Assembly: GCA_023014365.1 (NCBI GenBank)
Contig: JAEBUN010000008.1
Location: 744,001 to 808,000 of the forward strand
Reading direction: 5' to 3'
Length of the DNA stretch: 64,000 bases
Origin: Lepiota brunneoincarnata
Lineage: Eukaryota > Basidiomycota > Agaricomycetes > Agaricales > Agaricaceae
A program made the translations under genes and the position numbers. The notes below the pieces were generated by a model that saw only the letters and a list, made by a program, of their open reading frames with translations, did no database searches and was not told the origin of the DNA. Shown here piece after piece: positions 11,138 to 25,242 of this stretch; position 1 is the first letter of the stretch; every line of letters starts with the position of its first letter.

Positions 11138-13350
11138 CTAGATACCACCCAGGATCTTTCTGAAATAACGATTTACTCCTTCAGCATCCTTGACAATTGC
11201 TCCAACAAACCCATCAGGGCGTACGACAACTATGTTAAGCGCCCCTTTCTCCACACGGTATGCATCCGCTGCATGACTTTTGCTATCCACCAAGAGGATT
11301 ACTTTACCGGAATTCATCTCGCCCTCGCCCAACTTGTTTTCGGTGATGACCAGGGTCTGAACAACTGATTCCGGCCACTGACTCTGTTGCTCAAGCACAG
11401 AACCTGCGCCTTTAGGCGTCAGAGGGCAAACACCATTACGGTGTGACGATCCAACTTGAAGTAGTTTTTGAACAAAGAAGTTTCTTTCCCTTCGGCTGTT
11501 ATCAGGCCTGGGGCCTCGGGTGCGCGGTCCCCGGCAAGAAGACTTCCCAGCGCTTCGTAACCGGCATAAGCTCGCGCGATGACCTCTTCCTTATCCAGTA
11601 CTGGCGGGCGCTGGGTCGCGTTCCTCAAGGACGATGTCGCTGAAGCGGTAATTGATACCGTACAGCTGAAGTGCACTATTTCGCCAGCGGAACCATCCTG
11701 ATTTCTTGTCATCCTCTTCCGACGGACCCTCAACTGGTTTTTCCTTTGGTGTCGCCACAAGATGAGTATAGAGTTGGCTGGTGGCTTGGAGCATTTGGGC
11801 TATGATTGGCAGACGCTCGTCGTTGTAAGTGCTCAGGATAGAGGGCGATGCAAGGCCCTTGAGTACAAGGGCTAGCTTCCATGTTATGTTCGTCTAAGGA
11901 TAATCGAAATCAATCACGTAGTTCATATCAGCGTGAATCCCTCTCACCGCATCCTGGGTGCTGCAGTTGAGACCCTGAGCGCCCGTAGGTGAATGGACAT
12001 GGGCGGCATCTGATGTCCTCGGCTCAACCTTTGCTCTGGTATATTTGACCTAACATAGCACTTACCACCTAGAACGAATGTACGGCCCTCCTGGAACTTA
12101 TTGACCATGCGCATATTTGGCCTGTTGAAGATGGTTCAAATCTGAACAATGAGCCGCTTTCACAACTCACTTGAAGTAAGAAAGCCAAGTAAAATTGCCA
12201 AATTTTAGGTCTGTGCGCCCAGTCTCGTTGATGATGAACTCTTTAGCCTTCGCTTCGTCTGCAAGGTCAGTGGGGTCGAAGTTTACTCCGGTAATGCCGA
12301 TTCCGAACTTCTTTCCGCCAGGTCTGATCGGCCGCGCCATAATCCTATACAAAAGACGGGCATTACCAGGACCCGTAATCGAGCGTCAGACTCAATACGT
12401 ACGTGAAAACGCCAGGTTTGCCCCAAATATGCCAATACTAATGATCATCTGTCAATTTGGGCGTTTCTCGTTTCAATAAATATCAACACATACGTCCGAG
12501 GTCAGCCCATCAATCTCGACGTCACCCCAAACCATTCCATCAGTATCACGGGTCTCACCCTGGAAAGTAAGTCCAAGTAACTTCCGTGAAACACCTATAT
12601 TCAAAAGATCATCAATCTGGGCTCGCCGCCTGGTAAGCGAATGACATACCTCTAGCGCCGTCTGTGCCGAGTAAGTATTGGACTTTGTATTTTTTCCTGC
12701 TCGCCCGTTTCTTTTCCATTAGCGAATGTAGCGATGGTGGATACGACGCTGTCCTGAGTTCTGCTCAATGCCCACGAGGCCTTTTCCATATTCGACTACG
12801 ACCCCGTATTGCTTAAGGTGTTGAATTATAACATCCTCCAATTCTTCTTGGCCAATGCAGATACCATTACCCTGTATCGTCAAAGAGATAAGCTTCTCTT
12901 TAAGCAGTGTTACCCGGGAAGTTCTTACAAATGGGCGATCAGGCCATGCTCCTGTCTCTGGGTACAAAGACCACGTCTTTACAGGAACAGTTCCTCCTGG
13001 AAGCTTGTAAGCTCGCATGACTGGGATGGCGGTTGCGCGTTTCTCGACATCATCCTGGATGCCCAATGTCTGGAACAGTTCGCATGTGCGTGGCTTTAGA
13101 ATGATGTGGGTGTTAGGCGATAATCGGGAGCAAGGAAGTCGAAGCGAGGATACCTGGAGTCCAAACCCGCGAGATCCGCGGTTAGGTTTCTCAGCTTTGT
13201 CGATAATACGGAACTTGATGCCACTTTGCGCGAGTACCAACGCTGAAACTAACCCTGAGCCACCAGCACCGGCCTGAGATAAAGGATCAGAATGTGGTGA
13301 CAATCGCGATGTTGTATGCTTACTATGAGGACTGGGAGGATGCCTGGCAT
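11138..13350 (-). pseudogene. FAD-dependent aromatic-ring hydroxylase pseudogene
   Basis: It begins MPGILPVLI (13350-13324), then a 50-bp intron, then the FAD-binding GAGGSGLVSALVLAQ block. Other family landmarks persist: PRTCELFQTLGI, LLGTDGAR, FGIGITGVNFDP, a GDAAHVHSPTGAQGLN FAD motif split by an intron near 12060, GDRAPEAPG, and a C-terminal thioredoxin-like domain with VVVRPDGFVGAIV. This is the phenol-hydroxylase/PHBH-like monooxygenase family, which hydroxylates aromatic rings with NAD(P)H and oxygen. At least four points need a frame change that no plausible intron explains: near 12737, 12680, 11610 and 11420. Most of the sequence is still near-intact, so inactivation looks recent, unless these are assembly errors. 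Confidence 0.82.
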
Positions 13351-13388
13351 TTCAATGGATTAAGGGAAGAGATCGAGATGAGGGCGCG

Positions 13389-13398
13389 TTTTATATGA
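13389..13398 (-). promoter_or_regulatory. TATA-like box of the hydroxylase pseudogene
   Basis: CATATAAAAC on the minus strand, about 40 bp upstream of the ATG at 13350. Confidence 0.45.
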
Positions 13399-13643
13399 GC
13401 GCAAGGATTCATTCTTGCCGCGAATTACAGCTACTCTTAATATCTTTCCCTAACAGAGCGGGTCCCCGGAAACTCAAGTAAACGACTAGAAGAAAAGGCG
13501 TTACTACATTAGGCCGTTCTTAAATTAGTACTTTAGCACCGCAAACCCCTGAGCTATTGGTAACGAACGCCGGCTACAACAAGGAATGATCATCTAGAAT
13601 ACAGCTATGCGCAGTAGAGAAGGCTTCCTCATGATGAACACCA

Positions 13644-13835
13644 TCATATATCAGACGACCAACAATAGCCCGGCAGGCGTGACACATGGCCTTGCGAAGA
13701 GAATTTCGCCCAGTCTATGGAAGAACCGAGCTCGTATAGTCTACCGACAATACTCTGCAGTAAATTGCCAGGACTTGTCAAACACCTGTCTCCAAGCCCC
13801 ACAACTATCTCGTCCTCAAGCGAAAGGTTGAGGAC
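13644..13835 (-). pseudogene. PKS post-acyltransferase linker relic
   Basis: One minus-strand frame reads LLQSIVGRLYELGSSIDWAK then HVSRLPGYCW. This is the signature of the linker that follows the AT in highly reducing PKSs (family pattern: LL..VG.LYELG..IDW....G..LP.YPW). Nothing of KS or AT is readable around it, so it is a fragment. It differs from the linker of the PKS at 631-5364 and so points to a second, lost PKS gene. Confidence 0.6.
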
Positions 13836-14594
13836 ATTGCTTTCGCCGGCGGGCCAGCAGGACACCGATCCCGGGCCTTGAGCTATGTTCATCCATCAAG
13901 CAAAATTGTTTTGAGGCGGGCGAGGGAAGAGGTGGCTACACTCACACGTTACGGACTACGAGTGGGAGCAATTTGCTCACCAGCATATTGGAACACTTCG
14001 TGGGGCAGATGCCCCCCTGAGATCCCCGAAGTGGACGAATCTTCGAATACCGGAAAACAATTTTTATTCAGATGGCTCCCAGGTCAACCGGGATCATAAC
14101 AAGCAGGTTCCATCCCTGCCTCGTGTCTAGATAGCGCATCATATATCCGGGGCGTGATACAAGGTACTACCACGCATTCAGTAGCCGTGTCCTCGCGACT
14201 GTCGCCCTTTCATCGAGAATTCACCTACCACAACGGATTTTCGGCCGATAGATTGTGCTTCTGGATGTCCCCCCCCCGCAGCGGGAGAATGAACAGGTAA
14301 AACAGCAGCAGTAAACCACCCGGTGCATCCACAACATAGGTCGGTGATGCCACAGGTGGTTGTATTTCAGTTGAATCGATACGAAGTGCAACCTGCTGTA
14401 GTACACATTTTCATGTTATCAACACCAATGGCTTGAACCAGGGTCATTCCTACTCAAGATTTTCTCATGCGTTTTCGACACAGGAGTCAACAAATAAGGA
14501 ATCAGGTACAAGTATCTATACATATAGAATCCTCTGATAAACACACTTATAGCTTCAGGGTATCCCGCGAGGCGGCCTTCTCCAACTCGTTTCT
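13836..14594. other. Intergenic, no gene recognised
   Basis: No coding frame with recognisable content. It probably holds the 3' region of the halogenase and further decayed sequence. Confidence 0.3.
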
Positions 14595-16639
<2,045 letters not shown>

Positions 16640-16700
16640 CGCGGTCTAGAATTTCTGTGAACGGTCGGGCGCTGCTTGACCATGTAAAGTAGCCAGGGGT

Positions 16701-16710
16701 CTTATATCTC
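16701..16710 (-). promoter_or_regulatory. TATA-like box of the halogenase gene
   Basis: GAGATATAAG on the minus strand, about 60 bp upstream of the halogenase ATG at 16639. Confidence 0.45.
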
Positions 16711-17185
16711 GCCGCATGATCTCATTCGCCTTGATCATAATATCATCAGCGCCATCAAACGCCCCCCCTCCCCCCCGAACACCGAGTGAGGACGGCGTCA
16801 TGGCCTGGTTCGCGATGTATATTCGGATTCTACCGAGCAAAGACGAACCACCAGATGCAGGCTCCGTGCACTACCACCAGAATCAGAGGCAAGAAATCAG
16901 AAAAGAATCAGCTAAGCGGTGGAGAATGATGCTAACGCAAACTCACTTTCATTCATTCTTTGACTGGGAAAGTTGCAGTCCGGGGATAAAATATTCCCAC
17001 CCGTTTCAATTCATATCGCCATGGCATTACCGAACAGCGTTCGAATAACAGTCGGTTGGAAGTGCGGTCTGGGAGTACTGGGCTTTCGGCTTATCGCTGG
17101 GAACGGAGTCAACGCCTTAGCCGCGGTCTGGTCCCCTTCGGCACGGTCCTCTATCACTGTCCCCTATCACCGTCCCACTTTCCGA

Positions 17186-17345
17186 GCATGGTCCGATCAA
17201 GTGCCCTGCTCAGAAGGCCGGCGTTGTCGAAGCAATCTTCTTCGCGCGCTCGATCTTGATTTAGCTGCTTCTGCTGCGATCTATCGTCGATGCAGAGAAG
17301 TGTGGATAAGCCATCGAATCATTCGGCTTACGGGAACCTACCACA
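17186..17345 (+). pseudogene. Relic of an MFS exporter gene
   Basis: Nucleotide similarity to the last exon of the MFS gene at 7400-7560 is obvious: GGCGTTGTCGAAGCAATCTTC corresponds to the coding stretch for AGVVGAIF. It continues through the next helix and the CGG(C)TT stretch before PFGFQG. Stops and indels destroy the frame. Weaker similarity extends left to about 17090. This suggests that a duplicate of the exporter once sat here. Confidence 0.62.
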
Positions 17346-17690
17346 AGTATTGGCGGATTCTTTTCCTTTAAGCGCAGAAACATTGCATATTTGTGTCTTC
17401 TGATATATTGACAAATCAGATTGGTTTGATCGATGCATCGAACAAAACCCACCTCGCGGGCGGATACATTCTGCAAAACATGATTGGTAGACGCAAGGTA
17501 TTGGCCCACCTCCTGCGTTGGCAAACATATGGAACAGCGCGAGTTGGAAGTTCTCGCTCCAGGCTCCACCTAAGTACCCGATGCCCGTTACATAACCTCT
17601 CATCAGCCCATAACACAGACCATCGCCCCTGCCGATTGCCAGGGTCCCTTGCTTGTCACCAGCATGCTTGCCGAGGCTTCCAGCTGTCAT
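17328..17690 (-). CDS. Unrecognised 120-aa open frame
   Basis: Glycine-rich, with GLMRGYVTGIGYLGGAW near the N-terminus and several cysteines later. It matches no family I can name. Its 3' end overlaps the MFS relic on the other strand. It could be a fragment of a spliced gene or a chance frame. Confidence 0.2.
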   Translation of the reverse strand: MTAGSLGKHAGDKQGTLAIGRGDGLCYGLMRGYVTGIGYLGGAWSENFQLALFHMFANAGGGPIPCVYQSCFAECIRPRGGFCSMHRSNQSDLSIYQKTQICNVSALKGKESANTCGRFP

Positions 17691-17930
17691 TTTCCTGAAT
17701 AGTTGATGTACTGGCCAACTCGTTAACTGGTGTGTCCTACAACTGTCTGGATCTCAGAGGAGTTCCACCCCATTCTCTGGTATGATTCTACCTAGTGTGG
17801 TTGATGTACCGGGTCAAGAAAATGATCAATGACTGACTATGCCTGTCAGCCAAACTCACTCCTGGTGCTACTCCAACTGTATCACTCCCTGTTCCCTCAT
17901 CTGTAGCCCACTGTTATCCTACTTCATTGT

Positions 17931-19300
17931 AGGGGTGCCAAATAGGGCTGCACACCATACTGTCTGACAGGTACAGCTGTACAATTGATGGTCATCAGAT
18001 GGGTACAGCTTGACCATCCACCATACCATAGTGTTTGGTTAGTCATACCCCAATGGCTACAGGATGGGTATGGAGATGGCTGTTGTATGTTTATGTACAG
18101 TAGATGGCATGCATTTGGGGTCAAAAAAAAATAGATTTAGTTACTGTACACTAAGTATTCAATGATGTAGGGCTGCATTGGCCTTTGTGCAGGCCAGATG
18201 TAACTGTTTCTTTACTAGCATCAAAATCTGGATGGTATCAGCATGGAGGCTTGCATGATGGAGGGATATGGTGTCCCAGCCACCTGAGAAGACCTGCTCA
18301 ACTGCAACAGCAGAACCTAGCACAAGGATGTTTTGTGAAGAGAAAAAATCAAGATGTAAGAATGACTTGCCAGGAATGCATAAGATATCACAAGCAAGGC
18401 AAAACAGATTTGGGAACTGAGCATGTTGACCCATCCACCACTGAATTGGATCACAGGTGTCAAAATCTTTGGTGGAAAGTTTGAAGTATTCTTCAAGTTT
18501 GTTGATTGAGGCCTTCTCTTTCCTACAATATCAAGCTGTAAAGGATTTCTGGGGAGACCCATGATAGGTGAGGTTTGGGCAGATGGAGAAGTCACAGATG
18601 GTGGTGTAGAGATAGCTGCATATGCATATTGTCATGAAAATAAATGAAGAGATCTGATTTCAATTCTTCAAGATCCTTGTAAAGCATCATTTTGGCAAAA
18701 TCAATCTTCATACCTTCATATGATATCTGAGGATCAAGCACTTGTATTACTTGATTAGAAACAGAATGGTAATGCAAATAATTTGGTACATATATGCAGC
18801 CCATGTGTAGAAGGGAGAAGCATCATACTGGTAGTAGTAATCACTGAGCTTGTGGTGGGCATCTGTGAGGCCCATCTTAATATTCAGTGATACCAAATCA
18901 GGGAGATCACAAAGAATAGTCTTGATGTCATCCTGTAGTCCTTGAAATATTGTGTGTGTGGTTGAAAGCATTGGAACTTTTGTAGCAGACATCTCCATCA
19001 TTACAGCTCTGAATGATTTGAGCTATGTAAGATATCACCAACTTAATAGACTCCCAGTCCACACTTACTGAGTTCAAATGCATGGAGGTCCTTGTTTCTT
19101 GAAATAAAAGAGTCAATTGTATCACAGTAGTCAAGTGTCCCATCCTGTAAGACCTAATGAGACATCAATACTTGAAGGTGGATGATGCAAGATGTATGGA
19201 GCATTTTGTGAGTTGGTGCCCACTGGGTTCTCACATCAAGAATCAGCATCAGCAAGGCACTGCAGTCATCAGAATTCTCACTGCCTTGGGTGAACAGAAT
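17931..19300 (-). mobile_element. hAT transposon relic
   Basis: The minus strand carries broken pieces of a hAT transposase: LDVRTQWAPTHKMLH near 19240, then GLTDAHHKLSDYYYQYDASP near 18850, then VLDPQISYEGMK near 18740. The C-terminal dimerisation block VEQVFSGGWDTISLHHASL lies near 18250. Frames change several times, so it is dead. TAGGGGTGCC at 17931 resembles a hAT terminal repeat. I did not find the matching right end. Confidence 0.8.
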
Positions 19301-20500
19301 CTCATGAGCCTATGTTTGGTGGGGTTGAGGGCTTGAATGGACACCTTTGATGATCTTCCAAAGCTGTTATGACCCTCCTAATTAGTGGATGGGGTGGAGA
19401 GTGGAAGATTATCTATCTTTTCAATCCCTAAATCTGCTGAGGGTGAGAAAGCTCATGAAATGGTGTTGAAACATATACATAAGTGTTGAGACATTGATAA
19501 AGCTCAAGATCAAGAGCACTACTGCTCATTGGTGCAATACTTAAGCCACAGTTTTATCCAAAAGAGTTTTCAAGACACCACAACACCTCCTTACACATTA
19601 CAATATCCCTTTATACAAACTACTCCTATCAAAACAGGAAGCATCTGAACACAATCCCTAATCTGTCTCAATGCTGCATATTGATCATAATTCAACCCTC
19701 CACAACCCTCCTTTGCATACTTGGCATCCTAACACACCAGAGCCTCTATACAGTCTGACAACCCCCTAGACAAAAGTCCTATCCAGTCCCCTAATGGCTG
19801 CTACTCAATTTTGAGTAACAACACCTGCTTGTACCCCCACCATATGTGATTTTTAAGTTCCATCACATCACAGTGGACTGCAATAATAAGGCTCACTATT
19901 ATTGTTATAAAAGAGTCACAAGTTTTCCAGGGGTTTATGAGCATGAGTGGTATAACTTCATTAGCAAAAAAAATCATGTAGCAAGGTGGGGAACATCCAT
20001 GCACATTCAAATTAACTTTACCTATTCCCCACAGTAAACATCTCAGGATTATCCAACATCTCTCAAAACATCTCCTTCCTCCTTCAATGCAAATCAAATA
20101 GAGGAACAAGATACTTGGATGCCATTCTTGCAAGAACCACCAAATGCACTAGGTCATACAAGTCAAGTGCTTGCATGTGATTACTTTCAGTGGTACAAGT
20201 TACATCATGTGACACACACATGACTGCTGCATCAGCCACCATAATGCCAGAATTGAAATGGCAGCCCCCAAGTTACATACTATACTATTACCCACAGAAC
20301 TCCAACCACCATAATGGAAGACCCATTGCTGACACTCCATGAAGTCACAGGCAATAACATTCCAGTGAGGTGAGCCATCCATCATCTAGTCAGGGTGCCC
20401 CACCCACCCCACTGATGACTCCAGCCCTACCCAGCACCTTACCACTACTAGTATCTCTGGTCCTCTTCCCACCAATACCATCTACATATCCTGTCAGAGA
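19301..20500. other. Repeat-type DNA, unassigned
   Basis: AT-rich with no recognisable gene. It may include the 5' part of the hAT element, but I could not confirm this. Confidence 0.3.
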
Positions 20501-20512
20501 ACCCCCTCTGAC

Positions 20513-21170
20513 TGCCAGTGATCCCCTAGAGATATCCCCATTTGGCTGCCAGTAATCCCTACCCTACCATCAGTCATCCCTGTTCTGCCAGTGATCCCCA
20601 CCTTGCCATCAGTCACCTCCATTCAATTGTCAGTGATCCCTGTTCAGCTGCTGGTGATCCCTGCCCTGCTATCAGTTATCCCTGTTCAGCTGCTGGTGAT
20701 CCCTGTCCTGTTATCAGAACCTTCTGGAAACCTCCCAGAATGGTCCAGAACATTCCTAAAATAAAACCTTCCCCAACCAATCTAGTACTTCCCAAATGCA
20801 GCAGTAATACAGCCACTGTAAATAACTATATAAACCTAGTAGAACTATTTGTATACTTCAGTACAGTATAGTTCATTCTATACACTTGCCTTTGCCCTCT
20901 CAGCTATCACTAAGTGTTCATGTTCACAAGTCAGCCTCTGAATATCTTTGGGAACAAGTCTGTATAGATGCCTGTAGAGAGTAAGAGGTATCACCACTTA
21001 GTAACGATCCCTTACCCAGATAACATGTCCTGCCATCAGTTGTCCCTGTTTGGCTGCTAGTGATCCCTTCAGTTATCCCCATTCAACTACCAGTAATCCC
21101 CACCCTGCTATCAGTCATTTCCCTCCAACTACCAATGATCCCCATGCTGCCATCAAGCATCTTCCCTTCC
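20513..21170. repeat. Minisatellite, GTGATCCC-type units, split by a solo LTR
   Basis: Degenerate units of about 21-24 bp built on (C)CAGTGATCCC / CAGTTATCCC run through 20513-20708 and resume at 21026-21170. The interruption is exactly the solo LTR at 20709-21025. Confidence 0.75.
20709..21025. mobile_element. Solo LTR with 5-bp target duplication
   Basis: It begins TGTTATCAGAAC and ends CCAGATAACA, so the termini are the inverted pair TGTTATC/GATAACA. The flanks are TGTCC on both sides (20704-20708 and 21026-21030). An internal CTATATAAAC is a plausible TATA box. No internal retroelement genes are attached, which fits LTR-LTR recombination. Confidence 0.85.
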
Positions 21171-21987
21171 CAAATACTGTCTCCAGGGCTGGTTCAAGCT
21201 ACTACACTCCCTCACCCACTGTTCAGGCATCCCAGAGAGATCACATAGCCCCCTTTGTATTTTTATGCAGCCCTGAATGGAAGGATTGCCACTATATTGG
21301 GAGCTATGATCTGACTTGCAACCCTCATTTTTATAGTGCTTGAGTGGTACAGAGGGTGTTAGCTATTGTTTCATCTGCTTGCATCAGTAAGTATAGGAGT
21401 GTGTTTTGGGGATAAAGAGTAATAGCAGGTTGTTGGAAGGTCATGGTTGGTGGGTGGTTGGACATTTGTAGTTTTCATGATGCTTGGGCATATGTATGTG
21501 AATTATTCAGTGGACAATACTATGCATATTTTAGATATATAGGGATTTTGTGCTATTTTGCATAGATAATGGATGTACATCTGCAGGGTTTAGAAAACTA
21601 GTGCTAGATTCCAAATCAAGTTGTGAGTGAGTTGGATCTCAAAATCATCCTCTTTCTAAATCTTAGTGTGGAAAAGGGTTCCCACTCCCCCCTTTTTAGA
21701 CCTAAACACTTGTGCTAAATCCTTTTTCAAACTCCAATGCATTACCTGCTTCATCATGTGGTTGTTGCTACCCTGATCTCTTGTAATGTGATTGCCTCAC
21801 CCTATCATGACCTTACTCTATCAACACTGTAGCTCACTTGTTTGCACCTTGTATCTTGGATTCTAAGCATTTTTGCACAACAAAGAGACTGTCATATCAT
21901 AGAATGTATTGTTACTGTATTACATAGTCTTTCTTGAGCCATTGTTGTGAGTCATATAGTGGAGGTAGTATTGGAATACATGTTAAA
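21171..21987. other. Unassigned AT-rich sequence
   Basis: No gene or complete element was recognised between the minisatellite and the next LTR. Confidence 0.3.
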
Positions 21988-22311
21988 TGTAAGGGCACAG
22001 CTGGGTAGCTAGATCCTGATCCTAGTGAGCTTAACATACTGATCACCAAGTATATCTAACCAGTGTAATGGGTTGTCACTCATCTATTCTTACTCCTCTT
22101 CTGATGTAGGTTGCCTGATGGATATTCTTAAACAGAACTTGATCTTGTCACTGTAAATAGTTGTTCTCTAATGCTCTCTGATATTCTGTGGTATTTATGA
22201 TACTGCCTGTAGTATACATATAAGCACAGGTTGAGGGGTGAAGCCCCTCACTTGATTATCAGCTTGGTTCCAGGCCCTTTATTCCCCTAATAGAATAATC
22301 AAGTCATTACA
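21988..22311 (+). mobile_element. LTR, family F (5' LTR of a gypsy relic)
   Basis: 324 bp from TGTAAGGGCAC to GTCATTACA, with inverted TGTAA/TTACA ends and a TATA-like CATATAAGC near 22215. A gag-like start lies 60 bp downstream, so this is probably the 5' LTR of a plus-strand element whose interior was broken by later insertions. Confidence 0.65.
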
Positions 22312-22370
22312 AGCCTGACCCCTTCTAGTCTCACTTACCCTCCCTACCCTATCTCAGACACTCTATAGCT

Positions 22371-22508
22371 ATGCCCCTGAAAGGATGCAGTAAAGGCTCT
22401 GGCCCTTCCCTACCCAGCAAGTCAGCACCCTCTGAAGATCCTATAGCCAAACTGGTAGCACAAGTTACTAGGATGGAGAATACTCTGTCAATCCTTGTTA
22501 CACAGATT
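22371..22508 (+). pseudogene. Gag 5' fragment, gypsy
   Basis: About 46 codons from MPLKGCSKGSGP to a helical segment VAQVTRMENTLSILVTQI, a typical start of Agaricomycete gypsy Gag. It is cut at 22509 by LTR-A copy 1. The RT/integrase fragment at 24301-25240 has the same orientation and could be from the same element. Confidence 0.5.
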
Positions 22509-23205
22509 GTTATGATCCTTGCTCCTTCTGTATCTGAAGATAACTGGAGAAGGCCTTCAATCACTCTACAAGGTATCTGAGATGATTGGCCTTGCAGAGC
22601 TTAATGGATTGTGCTCAATGAGATAATGAAGGAATATACCAAGTTAATGCAGAGAGGGTTAATGACTGCTGTTAACAAGATTAAAGCTTAGGGCTTTAAT
22701 CTCTACTTGTACAAGCCTTTATATACCTATGAGATGTTATATACTCATTATAGGTTATAGGGCTATTCTACTGTCCTACACAGCCTTGACTATAATGTAC
22801 ATCCTATCTGATGGCATCCTGCTACTATACTTATCTTACAATGAGTTATTGTCCTCATTCTCCATTCCACTGCTATGTGATATTCCATCACTTTCCTCTG
22901 ACTTATATTCTCTTTCTCCTGATCCTATCTCTATGGCGTTTTCTTCATTCTCATTCTCCATTCTCTTGGTATCTCCATTCATGCCAGAGGTTGGATCTGT
23001 TGATCCATAACTATGTATCTTCTTCCTCCTTAGGGGTACTCTAGGATATCCTCCAGGGTTATCTCTATTCCTGCATCTCTTACCAGGTTCTGCATGGTAT
23101 TATAATATTTCTCTTCTTTATCTTTGTATTCCTGTGCCTGTATTTAGTCCATAGTCTCCTGTGCCCATCTCATATAGTCGAATATCTGTTCTAGCTCCTC
23201 TTTGT
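22509..23205 (-). mobile_element. LTR-A copy 1, decayed
   Basis: It starts TGTTATGATCC like the other A copies and runs to a junction with LTR-B at about 23206. The acidic U3 frame is broken. Oriented minus by the TATA box, as judged from the intact copy at 46992-47689. Confidence 0.75.
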
Positions 23206-23602
23206 ATTACCTGGGTTAGGGGTTCACTTCTTGAGTAGCACAGAGTTCGACACAGGATGTCTATACAGACTTGGTCCTGTCCTACTAGGTAGTAACTTAG
23301 AGATGATGGGGTACTATAGTCCAGCTGGTTTAGAGGCAAAGAGGTATAGGAGGTAAGAACTGTATAACACTAAGATAAGGATACAAAGTGATGTACAGTA
23401 TCCTTATATGCTATGTCCTTAGTGTAGCTCTACTCCTACTATATATATCTGGACCCAAGTGGTTGTGAGTCATAGTAAATCAGAACAAGTCATAACTAAT
23501 TTATAGTCCTTCTGATGTACACTACTGATCATTTCAGAGTGATATATGACATGAGAGAAATGTGCTAAATATAACTGTCCTTCTAATAGGTATTCTGATA
23601 AC
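23206..23602 (-). mobile_element. LTR-B copy 1
   Basis: The minus-oriented LTR-B runs from about TATTACCTGGG (expected TGTTACC) to TCTGATAACA. It contains the conserved TATCTTAGTGTT segment and a TATATA stretch. The same internal-to-LTR junction (GGATCTAA then TGTTATCAG, reading minus) recurs at 59204-59220, so this is a 3' LTR. Confidence 0.7.
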
Positions 23603-24300
23603 ATTAGATCCATTTCTAGAGTTGTATTCCATTACAACTTGTTAGTCTCTTTCATCAGAGTAGTCAGCAAGGTGAGAAGGTTTGTAGTAGTTGAATTGAG
23701 GGTTTTCAGTAGAGTTAGGTCTAGAGGAAATGATGGAAGAGAAGTCTAGGGTGGAAGTCCTGTGAAGGTCAAGTATGATGGTATTGTTTCTGGGGATGGG
23801 GGTTGTTCTGGATAGAAGATGTTATATAGGATTTGTCTGAAAAGGAGATCTTCCTATTTGATCTTTAATAAGGATATTTTAATTTTCTTCAGAAGCTTTT
23901 GCATGGTTCTTCCTGTAATGGTGGACTCAATGACCTCATCATAAGGCTCCTCATAGTAGTTGTTATCATAAAGGTTGACATATTGATTGTGGGTCATTGG
24001 AGTCATTGTGGGACAGGCTGCTGAATTTCTGGAGTAGGAGTTTTGTCTGGTCTTCCAAGCTGGACATTCAGTTCATTTATGATGGAGTTGGAAATTTGTA
24101 TAGTGGAGGCATTGGTATTTAACACAATCATACAAATAGTGTCTGGGAGTATATTGTTTGCATCCCAAGCAGGCAAACTGTGGGCAGTCCATAGTCCAAT
24201 ATCTGGTGTATCTATATTGTATGTGGATGGATTTGTTGGTAGTTCTGGGGTTGGTTTGTAGGGTGAATGGGGTTGGGGAGTTCCAAACTGGGACATTGTT
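23603..24300 (-). pseudogene. Post-pol CCHC open-frame relic
   Basis: The minus-strand sequence is a broken paralogue of the CCHC-containing frame at 43929-45135: PFQFGTP..., LPAWDANNILPDTIC and LGRPDKTPTPEIQQPVPQ match LDANNMLQDT and LRRPDTPPTPENQQPVPQ. It carries frameshifts and stops. Confidence 0.6.
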
Positions 24301-25240
24301 ATTGGGGATGGTAGAGGGGGTATGTTTGATTAGAGCTTCAGTCCTTCTTGGGTTTTACAACTTCTACTGTCACTTTATCCAGGACTTCTCCTACATAGCA
24401 TGACCCCTCTTTAACCTCACCCAAAACAGTACTACATGGCAGTGGAACTTGGAAGCAGCAGGCAGCATTCAATGGCTTGAAGGCAGCTATCACTACAGCT
24501 CCAGTTTTGGCTTTTCTGGATGATAAGGCACTCTTCCAAGTAGAAGCTGATAGTTCATATTTTACCACAGGGGTGGTACTCTCTCAACTCTTGGGAATTG
24601 ATAGAAAGTGGCACCCAGTAGCATTTTACTCTAAGGCCTTGTCTTCAGTGGAGTACAACTATGAGATCCATGATAAGGAGATGCTGGCCATTATCCAAGC
24701 ACTGGAAGAGTGGAGACACTTTCTTGAAGGAGCATTGGAGAAGTTCAAAATCTGGACAGACCACAAAATCTTAGAGTATTTCATGACTGCTCAGAAACCT
24801 AAATTGCTGACAGGTATGCTGGTCTCTATACCTTTCTCAGTTTGATTTCTCCCTTCACCATTGCCCTGGTCATAGCATGGGAAAGTCTGATACCTTGTCT
24901 CAGAGATCTGATCACAGCTTGGGAATGCATGATAATGCTGATATTACACTTCTCCCAGCATCTCTCTTTGCAGTACAAGCTGTTGATAGGATTTCCCTCC
25001 AAGGGGAAGAGTAGGCCCTTCTCTGAGATATCTGCTCTGGAAACTAAGGAGGTAGACAAGAGGAAACAGTGGCCAGAGCAGCCCAGGAACTCCAGAAGTC
25101 TGCAACATACTTAGTGTGCAGTGCTGAATGATCCAAGCTGGATGGCTTGCTTCTTTTCCAAGGCAAGATATATGTTTTGGATGATGCAGCACTCCACCAA
25201 TGCACTATAGCCCTTCACCATGACTCCTGGATCAGGGAAC
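24301..25240 (+). pseudogene. Gypsy RT/RNase H/integrase fragment
   Basis: The plus strand encodes the RT thumb (LGFYNFYCHFIQDFS), an RNase H domain (FQVEADSSYFTTGVVLSQL, VAFYSKALSSVEYNYEIHD, KEMLAIIQALEEWRHFLEGA, IWTDHKILEYFMTAQK) and a broken start of integrase (FSLHHCPGHSMGKSD, LDDAALHQCTIALHHD). Stops and shifts follow 24840. It ends where repeat D begins. Confidence 0.78.
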
Positions 25241-25242
25241 AT

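Noticed and set aside
19801..20133. Minus-strand 110-aa frame as a gene
   Set aside because: Composition is like the surrounding repeat DNA and no motif is present.
20542..20871. Plus-strand frame of repeated ASDP/ISHP units as a repeat protein
   Set aside because: It is a translation of the minisatellite and runs into the solo LTR.
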